A stretch of 64,000 nucleotides of DNA, taken from positions 248,001 through 312,000 of the forward strand of contig DAOSXA010000001.1 of the NCBI GenBank assembly GCA_035380245.1. The letters are read 5' to 3'. The position numbers and the translations under genes are program-made. This document shows positions 16,035 through 24,711 of this stretch, one piece after another (position 1 is the first letter of the stretch; every line of letters begins with the position of its first letter). This DNA comes from Candidatus Zixiibacteriota bacterium. Lineage in GTDB: Bacteria > Zixibacteria > MSB-5A5 > GN15 > FEB-12. The notes under the pieces are model-generated. The model did not search any database. It was not told where the DNA came from and worked only from the letters and a program-made list of their open reading frames with translations.

Positions 16035-18536
16035 TCAGTCGACCTGCGACTCCTCGACCATCGAACGGTAACGATCGACTAAAAGATCAGCACCATCGCG
16101 TGAGCGCGATTCCGCCAGGATATTGAACGAGGCAGTGGTGCGGTCGGGGGTAACCAGCACCCAGCCGTCATCCTCAAAAATCCGCACACCGTCGATCAAC
16201 TGCCGCTGCTTGTCCTCCGAGCCGACGATCAACTTGCGCATGACCGTCCCCTTGCGCGACCAGGGACAAGGAACCGAAGCGGACTTGCGGACAAGTCCCT
16301 CGAATCGTTTGCGGAGACTTCCGAGGCGACTGTGTGTCAGCGCCATCATTTCGAGCAATTTCACCGCCGCCAGCATGGCATCGGAACCGTGCTGGAAACC
16401 CGGCATGATAAATCCACCGCGAGTGCCGCCGACAAAATCGACCTCACCGCGACGATGGATTTCCATCATGCTCAAATGGTCGTTGGCAACGCGGATGACC
16501 TCGACATTATGCTCGGCGGCGATCTCTTCGACTCCCATCGAGGCTCCCACCGGAACGGCGATCTTGGTCGCCTTGTTGGTCCGGAGGAAAAGATCAACCA
16601 CAATGAGCAGGAACAACTGCGGATCGATCGGTTTGCCGGTTTCGTCCACCGCTGTCAGTTTTTCGGCGGCTGAGTTTAGCAGGAAACCGACATCACAGTG
16701 CAGCGAAGTGACAATCGAGGAAAGCTGAACAATCGCCTGCGACTGCTCTTCCGGTGAAACGGCGAACTTGCGCGGATTCAGATTGGCGTTAAGTTCGATG
16801 GCCGAAATGCCCAGATTGAAAAAGAGCGTCGGGAACACCTGGCTGGAAGCGCCGTTGGAATGGTCCACGACCAGTTTGAAACCGGCCTCACGAATGATAT
16901 TGCTGTCTATCGCTTTGAGGAAATCCTCGCGGTAGTCCTCGAGCACGTGCTCTTCCATGTCCAAATGGCCGATCTGATCCAACCCGGCACGCTCGAAATC
17001 TTCACCGAAATAAAGCCGCTCGACCTTCTTGGATTTGGCGGTCGGCAAATCGAGTCCGTTGCCGTCAAAAAAGATGATGTCGATGCGACGGTAATCCTCG
17101 GGATTATGCCGGACATAAATGCCGGCGGAATACTCGCCGCGACGAAGACCGTAACGCACCACCGGAATGGGGAGCATTTCGAAATCGGAAACATGAACAC
17201 CGGCGGCCAGCAATCCCGAAATCAAACCGCGCTTGAGCAAACGGGAAGTATCCGAAGCATCACGGCTGGTTACGACCGAATTTCCCTGCCCGACAAAAGC
17301 CCCGAACGCGGCTCCGAGGCGGACCAGCATCTCCGGTGTTATTTCGGTCAGCGCCAGCCCGGCTACCTTGGAGTTGGTAAACAACTCACGGTTCCATTTA
17401 TCACCCCAGACCACCGAAGTCGAGACAATCGCTCCCGGATCGACCATTTTCCCCGGCCAGATTTTGCAGTTGGCTTTGACCGTGGCAGAGTCGCCGATCT
17501 GGCATTCATCCGAGACGATCACATTGTCCAGAAGGGTAACCCCTCGTCCGATCCGCGATCCCGTACAAACAATGGCGTCGGTCATACCGGCTTCGGCGCC
17601 GATTGAATTGTCGTTCCAAATAATAGTGTTGGTCAGTTCAGCGCCGTGACCGATGCGGCTGCGATGTCCCACCACACAGTTGGTCAAATGGCTGTGAGCA
17701 CCAATGGTAACATCGTTACCCAAAACGACGCGGCCTTCGAGCTCGACACCGGGTTCCAAATGAACATTCAAGCCCTTGTAAAGAATCCCCTTTTCGAGTT
17801 CGACTTTTTGGAGTTTTAACTCGAGCTGAAGCGAACCGTCGAAGAAATCTACATGAGCCAGACGATACTCACCGACATTACCGACATCTTTCCAATAACC
17901 ATCCATGATTTTCCCGTGCAGTCCCATCTCCTTCGAAAGCATCAACGGGAATAAATCCTGCGAAAAATCGAAGTTGGTTTGCGGCGGAATGAGGTTATAG
18001 GCCGAGGGTTCCAGCAAATAGATGCCGGTGTTGATCGTATCGGAAAAAGCCTCTCCCCAGGAGGGTTTTTCAAGAAAACGAACGATGCGGCCGTCGCCGT
18101 CGGTGATAACGATACCGTATGCCAGCGGGTTCTCCATCCGGGTGAGAAGCAATGTGGCATCGGATTTCTTTTCCTTGTGCCAGGCCATCGCCTGGGTCAG
18201 GTTGAAATCGGTCAGGAGATCCCCCGATATGATCAGCACCGGTTCGTCACAATCGGCCAGGGCATAACGGACCGCTCCGGCCGTGCCGTAGTCATCGTCC
18301 GGCTGGACATACTCCATCCGTACATCGAAATGCGAGCCGTTGCCGAAATGCTCGGTAATCTTCTCTGCCTGATGATAGAGTAAAGCGGTTATATCGGTGA
18401 TGCCATGCTGGCAAAGAAGTGTCACCACGTGTTCCATCATGGGCACGTTGGCTATAGGGACCATCGGTTTGGGGATGTTTATGGTCAGAGGTCGCAGCCG
18501 GGTTCCAAATCCGCCGGCCATGATAATCGCTTTCAT
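16035..18536 (-). CDS. Sugar-phosphate nucleotidyltransferase fused to a catalytically degenerate phosphomannomutase-like domain
   Basis: 833 residues in three parts. Residues 1-235 are a nucleotidyltransferase with the signature GGFGTRLRPLT (8-18), IPKPMVPI, a metal-binding D106 in SGDLLTD, and EKPSW. Residues about 255-375 are left-handed beta-helix hexapeptides (VVLGNDVTIGAHSHLTNCVV). Residues about 385-833 have the phosphohexomutase fold. The mutase loops are altered: the TASHNP phosphoserine loop reads YVRHNP with R476 in place of Ser, the DGDGDR metal loop reads NSAAEK (621-626), and the sugar loop reads GGTRGGF (703-709). The first domain probably makes a GDP- or other NDP-sugar; the mutase domain is predicted inactive and may be structural or regulatory. 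Annotators often call such fusions bifunctional. It is the last gene of a six-gene minus-strand run. Confidence 0.88.
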   Translation of the reverse strand: MKAIIMAGGFGTRLRPLTINIPKPMVPIANVPMMEHVVTLLCQHGITDITALLYHQAEKITEHFGNGSHFDVRMEYVQPDDDYGTAGAVRYALADCDEPVLIISGDLLTDFNLTQAMAWHKEKKSDATLLLTRMENPLAYGIVITDGDGRIVRFLEKPSWGEAFSDTINTGIYLLEPSAYNLIPPQTNFDFSQDLFPLMLSKEMGLHGKIMDGYWKDVGNVGEYRLAHVDFFDGSLQLELKLQKVELEKGILYKGLNVHLEPGVELEGRVVLGNDVTIGAHSHLTNCVVGHRSRIGHGAELTNTIIWNDNSIGAEAGMTDAIVCTGSRIGRGVTLLDNVIVSDECQIGDSATVKANCKIWPGKMVDPGAIVSTSVVWGDKWNRELFTNSKVAGLALTEITPEMLVRLGAAFGAFVGQGNSVVTSRDASDTSRLLKRGLISGLLAAGVHVSDFEMLPIPVVRYGLRRGEYSAGIYVRHNPEDYRRIDIIFFDGNGLDLPTAKSKKVERLYFGEDFERAGLDQIGHLDMEEHVLEDYREDFLKAIDSNIIREAGFKLVVDHSNGASSQVFPTLFFNLGISAIELNANLNPRKFAVSPEEQSQAIVQLSSIVTSLHCDVGFLLNSAAEKLTAVDETGKPIDPQLFLLIVVDLFLRTNKATKIAVPVGASMGVEEIAAEHNVEVIRVANDHLSMMEIHRRGEVDFVGGTRGGFIMPGFQHGSDAMLAAVKLLEMMALTHSRLGSLRKRFEGLVRKSASVPCPWSRKGTVMRKLIVGSEDKQRQLIDGVRIFEDDGWVLVTPDRTTASFNILAESRSRDGADLLVDRYRSMVEESQVD

Positions 18537-18557
18537 CGTACTCTCCGTAGGATGCGT

Positions 18558-19223
18558 TCAATTAGTCTCGGGCAGCCATTGCCGTCCCTGCAGATGATGG
18601 ATAACATCATCAAAATCATCGAAAACGATATGGTCAATATTGTTCTGTAAGCAGTACTGTTCAAGGTCTTTTTTCGCGAAAACCAAATCACTCTCCGCCA
18701 GTGCACAGAGATCGGAATAACCGTCGCCGACGAATGCGACACGATTTTCACCATTCTGTCGCTCGCGCCATTCGGCTATCCTCTCTCCCTTGCAAGTGCC
18801 GCAACGACGGCAGCGGCGGTTCTTCCAGGGGAATTCGATCGTCAGGACACCATCGACCAATTGCCCATGATTGGTGATAACCTCCAGTTCGCCGTAGCCG
18901 AAGCGCTTGAGAATATAGTCGATATAAAATCCGAAGCCGTCGGAGATAACGTAGATATCCACCCCACCGGCGCGACAAAGTTCGTAGAAACGGTCAAAGC
19001 CGGGATTGAGTTGGAACTCATCGAGAAATTGATACAATTCCTGCTTGTCCAGTGTGACCATCGAGGCTTCATGGCGAAGACACTCCCGGGTTGAAATCGT
19101 CCCGTCCTTCCAAAGGGGAATCAGGACATCGGTCCTGCCGCCTGAGAATTTTTTGAAAAGCGTCGCCCCGACATCGCGTCGGCAGACAGTTCCATCGAAG
19201 TCACAAAAAACCGCTGTTTTCAT
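18558..19223 (-). CDS. HAD-IB family phosphatase, MtnX-like
   Basis: Haloacid dehalogenase phosphatase of 221 residues. Motif I is DFDGTV (with F-C-D before it), motif II lies in VISDGFG, and motif III/IV is FVGDGYSDLCA. The overall pattern, including PWKNRRCRRCGTCKG between them, resembles MtnX-type phosphatases (2-hydroxy-3-keto-5-methylthiopentenyl-1-phosphate phosphatase), but no other methionine-salvage gene is nearby, so the substrate is open. The Cys cluster CRRCGTC might bind metal. ATG 19223 overlaps the upstream stop by 4 bases; a longer frame to 19289 would run into the neighbouring gene. It lies 21 bases before the nucleotidyltransferase fusion. Confidence 0.8.
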   Translation of the reverse strand: MKTAVFCDFDGTVCRRDVGATLFKKFSGGRTDVLIPLWKDGTISTRECLRHEASMVTLDKQELYQFLDEFQLNPGFDRFYELCRAGGVDIYVISDGFGFYIDYILKRFGYGELEVITNHGQLVDGVLTIEFPWKNRRCRRCGTCKGERIAEWRERQNGENRVAFVGDGYSDLCALAESDLVFAKKDLEQYCLQNNIDHIVFDDFDDVIHHLQGRQWLPETN

Positions 19224-19510
19224 ATCGATATGTATTCCGCTGCGACCACCGCAACCAACACCAGTAATAAAGCCAGAGAGAGCATCCACAGACGATGCAG
19301 ATGCGCTTTCCTGAAAAGTTCCGAAATCATAACGAGCTTAACTACGGTAGCCAGGTATAAACTGCCAAGACCGATCAATCCCACCAGGGTGGCGATTGGC
19401 GCCCCCAGCGAATAGAGTGCGGCGCTCACAGCGAAGAGAATGATCATAATCCGTAAGGAATGTCGCTGCAATCCGACAAGCGGGTTCAGATTAAAATCGG
19501 TCCGGTTCAT
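19220..19510 (-). CDS. DUF1634-like small membrane protein
   Basis: 96 residues with three hydrophobic helices (MIILFAVSAALYSLGAP, a second around residue 50, and LSLALLLVLVAVVAAEY). DUF1634 proteins typically sit beside TauE/SafE exporters, as here, where it overlaps the exporter gene by 4 bases. It may be an accessory subunit of that exporter; this is inferred from context. Confidence 0.65.
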   Translation of the reverse strand: MNRTDFNLNPLVGLQRHSLRIMIILFAVSAALYSLGAPIATLVGLIGLGSLYLATVVKLVMISELFRKAHLHRLWMLSLALLLVLVAVVAAEYISI

Positions 19511-20277
19511 AAAAATCCCTCAATGCCTTTTGCCGACATAGCATAAGCTAAATAGGCCATGACACCTATGTAAACGAAACGCGCGATACTCGAAGGCGTT
19601 CGCATTCCCAGGAAAGAACCCAGTTGAGAACCGGCGATAACTCCGATCAAAACCGGTGCGAGCACTCTCGGCTCGACCGCTCCTTCCAGGAAGTAAACCG
19701 CCGAAGCCGCAGCCGCTGAAAATGAGATTATCAACAGCGCCGTACCCCGGGCTGTTTTAAACGGCACCCGGGCCAGGCTGTACAGAATCGGCACCAGCAA
19801 CTCGCCGCCGCCTACGCCGATCAACCCGGCCAGAAAACCTATCGCCGCCGCGAGAATCGCACTGATACCATAGTTGCGGCTTTTGAGTCCCTCGAACATG
19901 CCGTCATCTTGACGCTTACCGGTGAAAATCAACGACAGCGCGGTGTAGATCATCATCGCCGCCAACAGCAATTCCACCCAATGCGGGGAGATAATCGGAT
20001 GTAAATAACCACCCAGCACACTCCCCATGGTCATCAGCAGAACCACCGGCAGGGCTAACTCCAGATCCACTCGCCCCTGTTTAAGATAGATATTCGATGA
20101 GGCAAAAGAATGCGCCGCGACCGCGGTAATCGACACCGGCACTGCCGTATGTACGCTCAGTCCGGCAGCAACCGTCAGCAGCGGTACCAGTAAAACACCG
20201 CCGCCGATTCCAAGAAAACCGCCGGCCATCCCGGCCACAAGGCCACAGCTAATATACCAGATCAAATCAGTCGGCAT
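19507..20277 (-). CDS. TauE/SafE family sulfite/anion exporter
   Basis: Integral membrane protein of 256 residues and about eight helices. It shows the TauE/SafE duplicated glycine-rich motif: GFLGIGGGVLLVPLL near the N-terminus and GFLAGLIGVGGGELLVPIL in the second half. Members export sulfite, sulfoacetate or related organosulfur anions; the substrate here is not known. ATG 20277 overlaps the end of the protease gene; the frame is open to 20310, but the additional residues lie inside that gene and look atypical. Confidence 0.88.
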   Translation of the reverse strand: MPTDLIWYISCGLVAGMAGGFLGIGGGVLLVPLLTVAAGLSVHTAVPVSITAVAAHSFASSNIYLKQGRVDLELALPVVLLMTMGSVLGGYLHPIISPHWVELLLAAMMIYTALSLIFTGKRQDDGMFEGLKSRNYGISAILAAAIGFLAGLIGVGGGELLVPILYSLARVPFKTARGTALLIISFSAAAASAVYFLEGAVEPRVLAPVLIGVIAGSQLGSFLGMRTPSSIARFVYIGVMAYLAYAMSAKGIEGFL

Positions 20278-21847
20278 GGTTGTGATCGAACTGCCCGGCA
20301 GCGAAAACAATCTCCGGGCTCAAAAGGCTCACCGCCTGCTTATAGGCCGCATAGACAGAATACTTGCGTTGAAGTGCAAGCTGGAGCAGACGCATTTTTA
20401 TATATTCGGCATGACGCCGGAATTGATTCATGTCATCTTTGTGCGCTATGCGACGCAGCTTCTCGATCATACGAACAATTTTGGGAGAGTCCTCATCCTG
20501 AGCCATTTCAGCCAGCATCTCGATATCGCCGCTCAGATCGGAGACGAACTCAAAGCCTTCTTTGCGGGCCAGTTCCATGAAATCATCGATCCAACTGTCG
20601 TGTAAAATCAGATCCTGCCCGTCATATATCAATTCATCCTGATGAGAATGAGCGAACTGCTGCAAAAGAAGCGAACTCTCCAACCGGCTTACGAACAACT
20701 GATCGTAATCGGCTTTGTATTCGACATCGGGAGTCAATCCCTTCCCTATTTCCTGTAGGGTGGAATCGAACTGGTTCAGGAACAGGCGGCCGTCGAGATA
20801 GTAACGCGAAATAGTCAGTCTGAGACCGTATTGTCCCGGAATACGCACGAATCCCTGAACCAGCCCCTTACCGAAGGTGGTATCACCAACTAAAACAGCC
20901 CGTTCCGCCTGTCTTAACGCTCCGGCCGTGATCTCCGATGCGGAAGCGGAATTACGATCGACCATGACAACCATCGGGATTCCCTCGGTGCGGTCACCAC
21001 CGGCAGCGCGATCAGTCGCCTGAGTCCAACGCGAGCGGCCCTCAGTTCCGACAATAAACGTTCCTGCCGGTAAAAATAAGCTCGCCGTCGCGACCGCCTC
21101 CCGATACAAGCCGCCGGGATTGCCGCGCAGATCCAGGATGAATCCCTTAAGAGCACTGTTGTTTGAGGAAACATTCAAACTATCCAAAGATTGCTCCACG
21201 GCTTCGGCCGCTCCGGCATCGAAATCGGTCAAGCGGATATAAGCCACACTATCCGGTCGTATCCCGGCATACGGGATGTGAGTGTAGGGAATGCGCCCGC
21301 GCGTTACCTCGATCGTGAGAGTATCAGCGCTGCCGGGTCGCAACACTGCCAGCTCAATCCGGCTGCCTTTTTCGCCGCGAAGACGCCGGGCGGCATTGTG
21401 CATCGTCAATGTTCCCAGATCGACGCTGTCGGCCCTGATGATCAAGTCGCCGTCCATGAGACCGGCCTGATCCGCCGGGCCGCCGTCGACTACCGAAACA
21501 ATGAGCAGCCCCCGATCGCGACCGACGATACTAGTGCCGATACCGCCGTACGAACCGGTCATCTGTTCATCCATCTCGCTGAAATCTTCATCGGTGACAA
21601 TCCCGGAATAACGGTCGAGTCGATCGATCATGGCATCACGGGCGGAGTTAGTCAACCGGTTCCAGTTCACATCGTTCTGGTATTCCTGATCGATCACCAT
21701 CGCAGCGATATAAAGCGTTTGGGATTCGATTATGGCCGGATCGGTAATAACATAAATGCCGATTGCACCGCAGAGCAACGCCAGGAGCGTAATCAGCACT
21801 CCCGACTGGAGAATAGCACGGGTGTCGAGCGGCGTGTGGTGATTCAT
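20267..21847 (-). CDS. S41 family C-terminal processing peptidase
   Basis: Membrane-anchored periplasmic serine protease of the CtpA/Prc type, 526 residues. One N-terminal hydrophobic helix (LITLLALLCGAIGIYVI) acts as anchor. A PDZ domain spans about 95-185 (GGIGTSIVGRDRGLLIVSVV, GLMDGDLIIRADS). The protease core carries the Ser nucleophile in NSASASEITAGAL and the Lys base in FGKGLVQGFV. The C-terminal 130 residues are helical. These proteases trim or degrade periplasmic proteins with exposed C-termini. It overlaps tmk (ATGA) and the exporter gene. Confidence 0.9.
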   Translation of the reverse strand: MNHHTPLDTRAILQSGVLITLLALLCGAIGIYVITDPAIIESQTLYIAAMVIDQEYQNDVNWNRLTNSARDAMIDRLDRYSGIVTDEDFSEMDEQMTGSYGGIGTSIVGRDRGLLIVSVVDGGPADQAGLMDGDLIIRADSVDLGTLTMHNAARRLRGEKGSRIELAVLRPGSADTLTIEVTRGRIPYTHIPYAGIRPDSVAYIRLTDFDAGAAEAVEQSLDSLNVSSNNSALKGFILDLRGNPGGLYREAVATASLFLPAGTFIVGTEGRSRWTQATDRAAGGDRTEGIPMVVMVDRNSASASEITAGALRQAERAVLVGDTTFGKGLVQGFVRIPGQYGLRLTISRYYLDGRLFLNQFDSTLQEIGKGLTPDVEYKADYDQLFVSRLESSLLLQQFAHSHQDELIYDGQDLILHDSWIDDFMELARKEGFEFVSDLSGDIEMLAEMAQDEDSPKIVRMIEKLRRIAHKDDMNQFRRHAEYIKMRLLQLALQRKYSVYAAYKQAVSLLSPEIVFAAGQFDHNHAD

Positions 21848-22476
21848 TTGATTCCGTAACGTTTGGCTAAGATATCCGTTACCTCGGCAAAAACCGCCTC
21901 AATCGGACGGGCGGCATCAATGACTTTTACGCGTGACCGTTCCTTGCGTGCAATTTCGAGGAAACCTTTCCGAACACGCTCGAAAAAGACCTGGGGTTCC
22001 GACTCCAGCCGATCCAGGTTATCTCCCTGGCGTGATCGGGCAGTGGCAACATCGAGATCGAAAAGAAGAGTCAAATCCGGGGTGAGCTTGCCCACGGCCA
22101 CCTTGTGGAGCGACCGGACCGTGCGGATATCGAGTTTACGACCGTATCCCTGGTATGCGGTGGTGGAATCATAGAAGCGGTCACAGATCACGACGTGTCC
22201 TTCACTCATGAAAGGAGCGATTTCGGTCACGGTGATATTGGCCCGAGCTGCCTCATAGAGGAGAAGTTCGGTCGTGGCGTCAATATCGAGCTTTTTGTCG
22301 AGGAGAATGCGGCGAATACGCTCGGCCGCTTTGGTCGATCCCGGCTCACGCAGGAGCTTTACCTCATAGCCATGCGCTTTGAGCAATTTATAGGTAAGAA
22401 TAGCCTGGGTTGTTTTGCCGCAACCATCAATCCCCTCGAATGTCAAAAACAGCGGTCCTTTGTGTCTTACTGGCAC
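21844..22476 (-). CDS. tmk: Thymidylate kinase
   Basis: Phosphorylates dTMP to dTDP. The 210 residues show the P-loop FEGIDGCGKTTQA, the DRF motif in CDRFYDSTTAYQGYGR, and a LID region with Arg and acidic residues (ARSRQGDNLDRLE). It is the first gene of the minus-strand run that continues through the S41 protease, TauE exporter, DUF1634-like protein, HAD phosphatase and nucleotidyltransferase fusion. A terminator 19 bases upstream separates it from the inositol-phosphate synthase gene. Confidence 0.95.
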   Translation of the reverse strand: MPVRHKGPLFLTFEGIDGCGKTTQAILTYKLLKAHGYEVKLLREPGSTKAAERIRRILLDKKLDIDATTELLLYEAARANITVTEIAPFMSEGHVVICDRFYDSTTAYQGYGRKLDIRTVRSLHKVAVGKLTPDLTLLFDLDVATARSRQGDNLDRLESEPQVFFERVRKGFLEIARKERSRVKVIDAARPIEAVFAEVTDILAKRYGIK

Positions 22477-22494
22477 GGGCTCCTCTCTTCAATT

Positions 22495-22522
22495 AAAAAA
22501 CCGGCGACTTTGCAGTCGCCGG
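22495..22522 (-). terminator. Terminator of the inositol-phosphate synthase gene
   Basis: Perfect 9-bp stem CCGGCGACT / AGTCGCCGG with a 4-nt loop. On the minus strand it is followed by six T residues. It lies 31 bases after the stop codon of the gene at 22554. Confidence 0.9.
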
Positions 22523-22553
22523 TCAAAATAGGCTTACTCTAGCATCGAATCGA

Positions 22554-23780
22554 CTATTTTTTCTTGCGAACCACGCGCTTTTTAGCCGTGGTGGTTTTCT
22601 TCGGAGCGGCAGCTTTCTGAGTGCCGGTTACCGGCTTTTTTGTCGTAGCCTTCTTGGCCGCGAGTTTAGTCGTCCGACGAGCGGTTTTCTTCACATCAGT
22701 CTGCTTCCAGCCGTACTTGGCAATGAACTCCTCGGTCAAGCGACGGGCTTCATCGTCAGTGTATTGAACCGGCGGGGACTTCTTGAAGTATGACGACGGC
22801 TCCAGCAGAGCGCCGGAGAGGCCATTATCCAGACCGAGCTTGCAGCAACGGAGAGCATCGATCACGACTCCGGCCGAGTTCGGGCTGTCCCAGACTTCCA
22901 TCTTCATTTCGATGTTAAGCGGAACGTTGCCGAACGTGGTCCCTTCCAGACGGATATAAGCCCACTTGCGGTCGGTCAGCCAGGCCACGTAATCGGACGG
23001 ACCGATATGGACGTTGTCGGCGCCGATGTCGTAGTTGAGCTGCGAGGTAACAGCGTTGGTCTTGGAGATTTTCTTCGACTCCAGACGGCTGCGCTCGAGC
23101 ATGTTGTAGAAATCGGTGTTGCCGCCGACGTTCAACTGCGAGGTACGCTCCAGCCGGACGCCACGCTCGAGGAACAAGCGAGTCAACACGCGGTGCGCGA
23201 TCGTAGCACCGACCTGCGATTTGATATCGTCACCGATAACCGGAAGACCCTTCTCCTTGAAACGCTTCTGCCAATACGGCTCGCGAGCGATGAAGACCGG
23301 AATGCAGTTCACGAAACCGCAACCCGCCTCGAGAATCTGCTCCACGTACCACTTGGTGGCGTGTTCGGAACCGACCGGCAGGTAGTTGATCACCACGTCG
23401 GTCTTGGTATCCTTGAGCAATTTCACGATATCGACCGTGTCACCGGGAGCCTTGGTGATGATCTGTGACAGATAATATCCGAGACCGTCGTGAGTCATAC
23501 CGCGCATGACCGGCACGCCGAGCTTCGGGACGTTGCAGAACTTGTAGGTGTTGTTCGGCTTGGTGAAGATCGCTTCGGACAGATCCTTACCGACTTTGTT
23601 GGCGTCGATATCGATCGCCGCCGAGAACTCTATGTCGCGAATGTGATAGCCGCCCAGGTTGACGTGCATCAGACCCGGGATCTGATCGTCATCCTTGGCC
23701 TTCTTGTAAAACTCGACACCCTGCACCAGCGATGAGGCGCAGTTGCCGACTCCGATAATGGCTACTCTGACTTTTGACAT
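22554..23780 (-). CDS. ino1: myo-Inositol-1-phosphate synthase with histone H1-like tail
   Basis: Converts glucose-6-phosphate to inositol-1-phosphate using NAD as an internal cofactor. The first about 360 residues are the short prokaryotic form: NAD-binding VAIIGVGNCASSLVQGVEFY at the N-terminus, TDVVINYLPVGSE, FVNCIPVFIA, DDIKSQVGATI, LNVGGNTDFYNM and LNIEMKMEVWDSPNSAG. The last about 45 residues are an unusual Lys/Ala/Thr/Pro-rich tail (KKATTKKPVTGTQKAAAPKK) absent from the usual enzyme. A strong terminator follows. A TetR regulator is divergent, with a palindromic operator in between. It probably feeds the CDP-alcohol phosphatidyltransferase at 25781 for inositol lipids. Confidence 0.92.
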   Translation of the reverse strand: MSKVRVAIIGVGNCASSLVQGVEFYKKAKDDDQIPGLMHVNLGGYHIRDIEFSAAIDIDANKVGKDLSEAIFTKPNNTYKFCNVPKLGVPVMRGMTHDGLGYYLSQIITKAPGDTVDIVKLLKDTKTDVVINYLPVGSEHATKWYVEQILEAGCGFVNCIPVFIAREPYWQKRFKEKGLPVIGDDIKSQVGATIAHRVLTRLFLERGVRLERTSQLNVGGNTDFYNMLERSRLESKKISKTNAVTSQLNYDIGADNVHIGPSDYVAWLTDRKWAYIRLEGTTFGNVPLNIEMKMEVWDSPNSAGVVIDALRCCKLGLDNGLSGALLEPSSYFKKSPPVQYTDDEARRLTEEFIAKYGWKQTDVKKTARRTTKLAAKKATTKKPVTGTQKAAAPKKTTTAKKRVVRKKK

Positions 23781-23890
23781 CGATTACATCCTCTGTATGA
23801 GTGTGTGCCAACGTTCCTTTTGACCCGGAAGCTATGCCGATGGTTCCGGGGTGTCAAATGGATATTGACATTTATCATAAATTATATACT

Positions 23891-23923
23891 ATTAGTCTAT
23901 GCATTATGACTAATTAGTCATAA
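23891..23923. promoter_or_regulatory. Palindromic operator between ino1 and the TetR gene
   Basis: A 20-bp perfect palindrome occupies 23904-23923 (half site TTATGACTAA). An additional half site, ATTAGTC, lies at 23891-23897, so ATTAGTC/GACTAAT occurs three times in 33 bases. A plausible plus-strand -35 TTGACA (23865-23870) and AT-rich -10 region (23885-23892) lie beside it. The position between two divergent genes fits autoregulation by the TetR protein and control of ino1. Confidence 0.75.
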
Positions 23924-23968
23924 TCGACTGAAATTTATTCCACCTTCGTACGTATTGAAGGGGCATCT

Positions 23969-24625
23969 ATGCCGGAATCACTCAACGAGAATCTCATAAA
24001 CGAACTGGCCGCCAACGGCACGGCAGGAGATACCTTCCGTCGCCTGACTCCGGACAAAAAGAGCCGGGTGTACCGCACGGCCTTGAAGCTGTTCGCCGAA
24101 TTCGGTTACGATGGTCTTTCGGTGGATCAGTTTTGTCGTGAAGCCGGTATCAGTAAAGGTTCGTTTTTCCAGTATTTTCCCTCCAAGAGCCACCTGCTCG
24201 AGTTCACGGTGTTGATGTTCGATGATTACCTCGGTCGCTGGATGCAGTCGTTGCGGCAGGCGGAAACGGCAGCCCTGGCGCGAGATCGTATCCGTTACCT
24301 GTGCAACGCTTTGATCGTGAACTCACGACTATATCGCGACGAAGAACAATTCTACCTGTTCGTGACAAGAGCGTTATATCATTCCGCGGTGGCTCTAGAG
24401 GGAGTCGACATAGAACGTCATTTCAGCGACTACGTGAACGATATCATCATACGCGGCGAACAGACCGGTGAAATCCGCAGTGACGCCGATGCCGAGCTTA
24501 CCGCACATCTGGTCGAGCTGGTGGTCTCGGCGCTGGTCAAGCGTCGATATATCGACCATTCGATCCGCCCCCGGCAGATGGCTGATTATCTGATTTCGTT
24601 CCTGTTCGACGGGATCAAGGCCTGA
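23969..24625 (+). CDS. TetR/AcrR family transcriptional regulator
   Basis: 218 residues with an N-terminal TetR-type helix-turn-helix at about residues 30-75: ALKLFAEFGYDGLSVDQFC, then GISKGSFFQYFPSKSHLLEF. The remaining 140 residues form the helical ligand-binding and dimer domain, with no recognisable ligand. It is transcribed away from ino1, with the palindrome at 23904-23923 lying 45 bases before its start codon, so it most likely represses itself and ino1. The N-terminus (about 25 residues before the HTH) is longer than usual. Confidence 0.9.
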   Translation: MPESLNENLINELAANGTAGDTFRRLTPDKKSRVYRTALKLFAEFGYDGLSVDQFCREAGISKGSFFQYFPSKSHLLEFTVLMFDDYLGRWMQSLRQAETAALARDRIRYLCNALIVNSRLYRDEEQFYLFVTRALYHSAVALEGVDIERHFSDYVNDIIIRGEQTGEIRSDADAELTAHLVELVVSALVKRRYIDHSIRPRQMADYLISFLFDGIKA

Positions 24626-24711
24626 GCGGTCAATAGAGTCTTCCGCCCACCTCCGCTTCATCGACTTTCTCGAAATCTCCGTATGAAATTATGTTGGGCA
24701 TACCGTGAATC

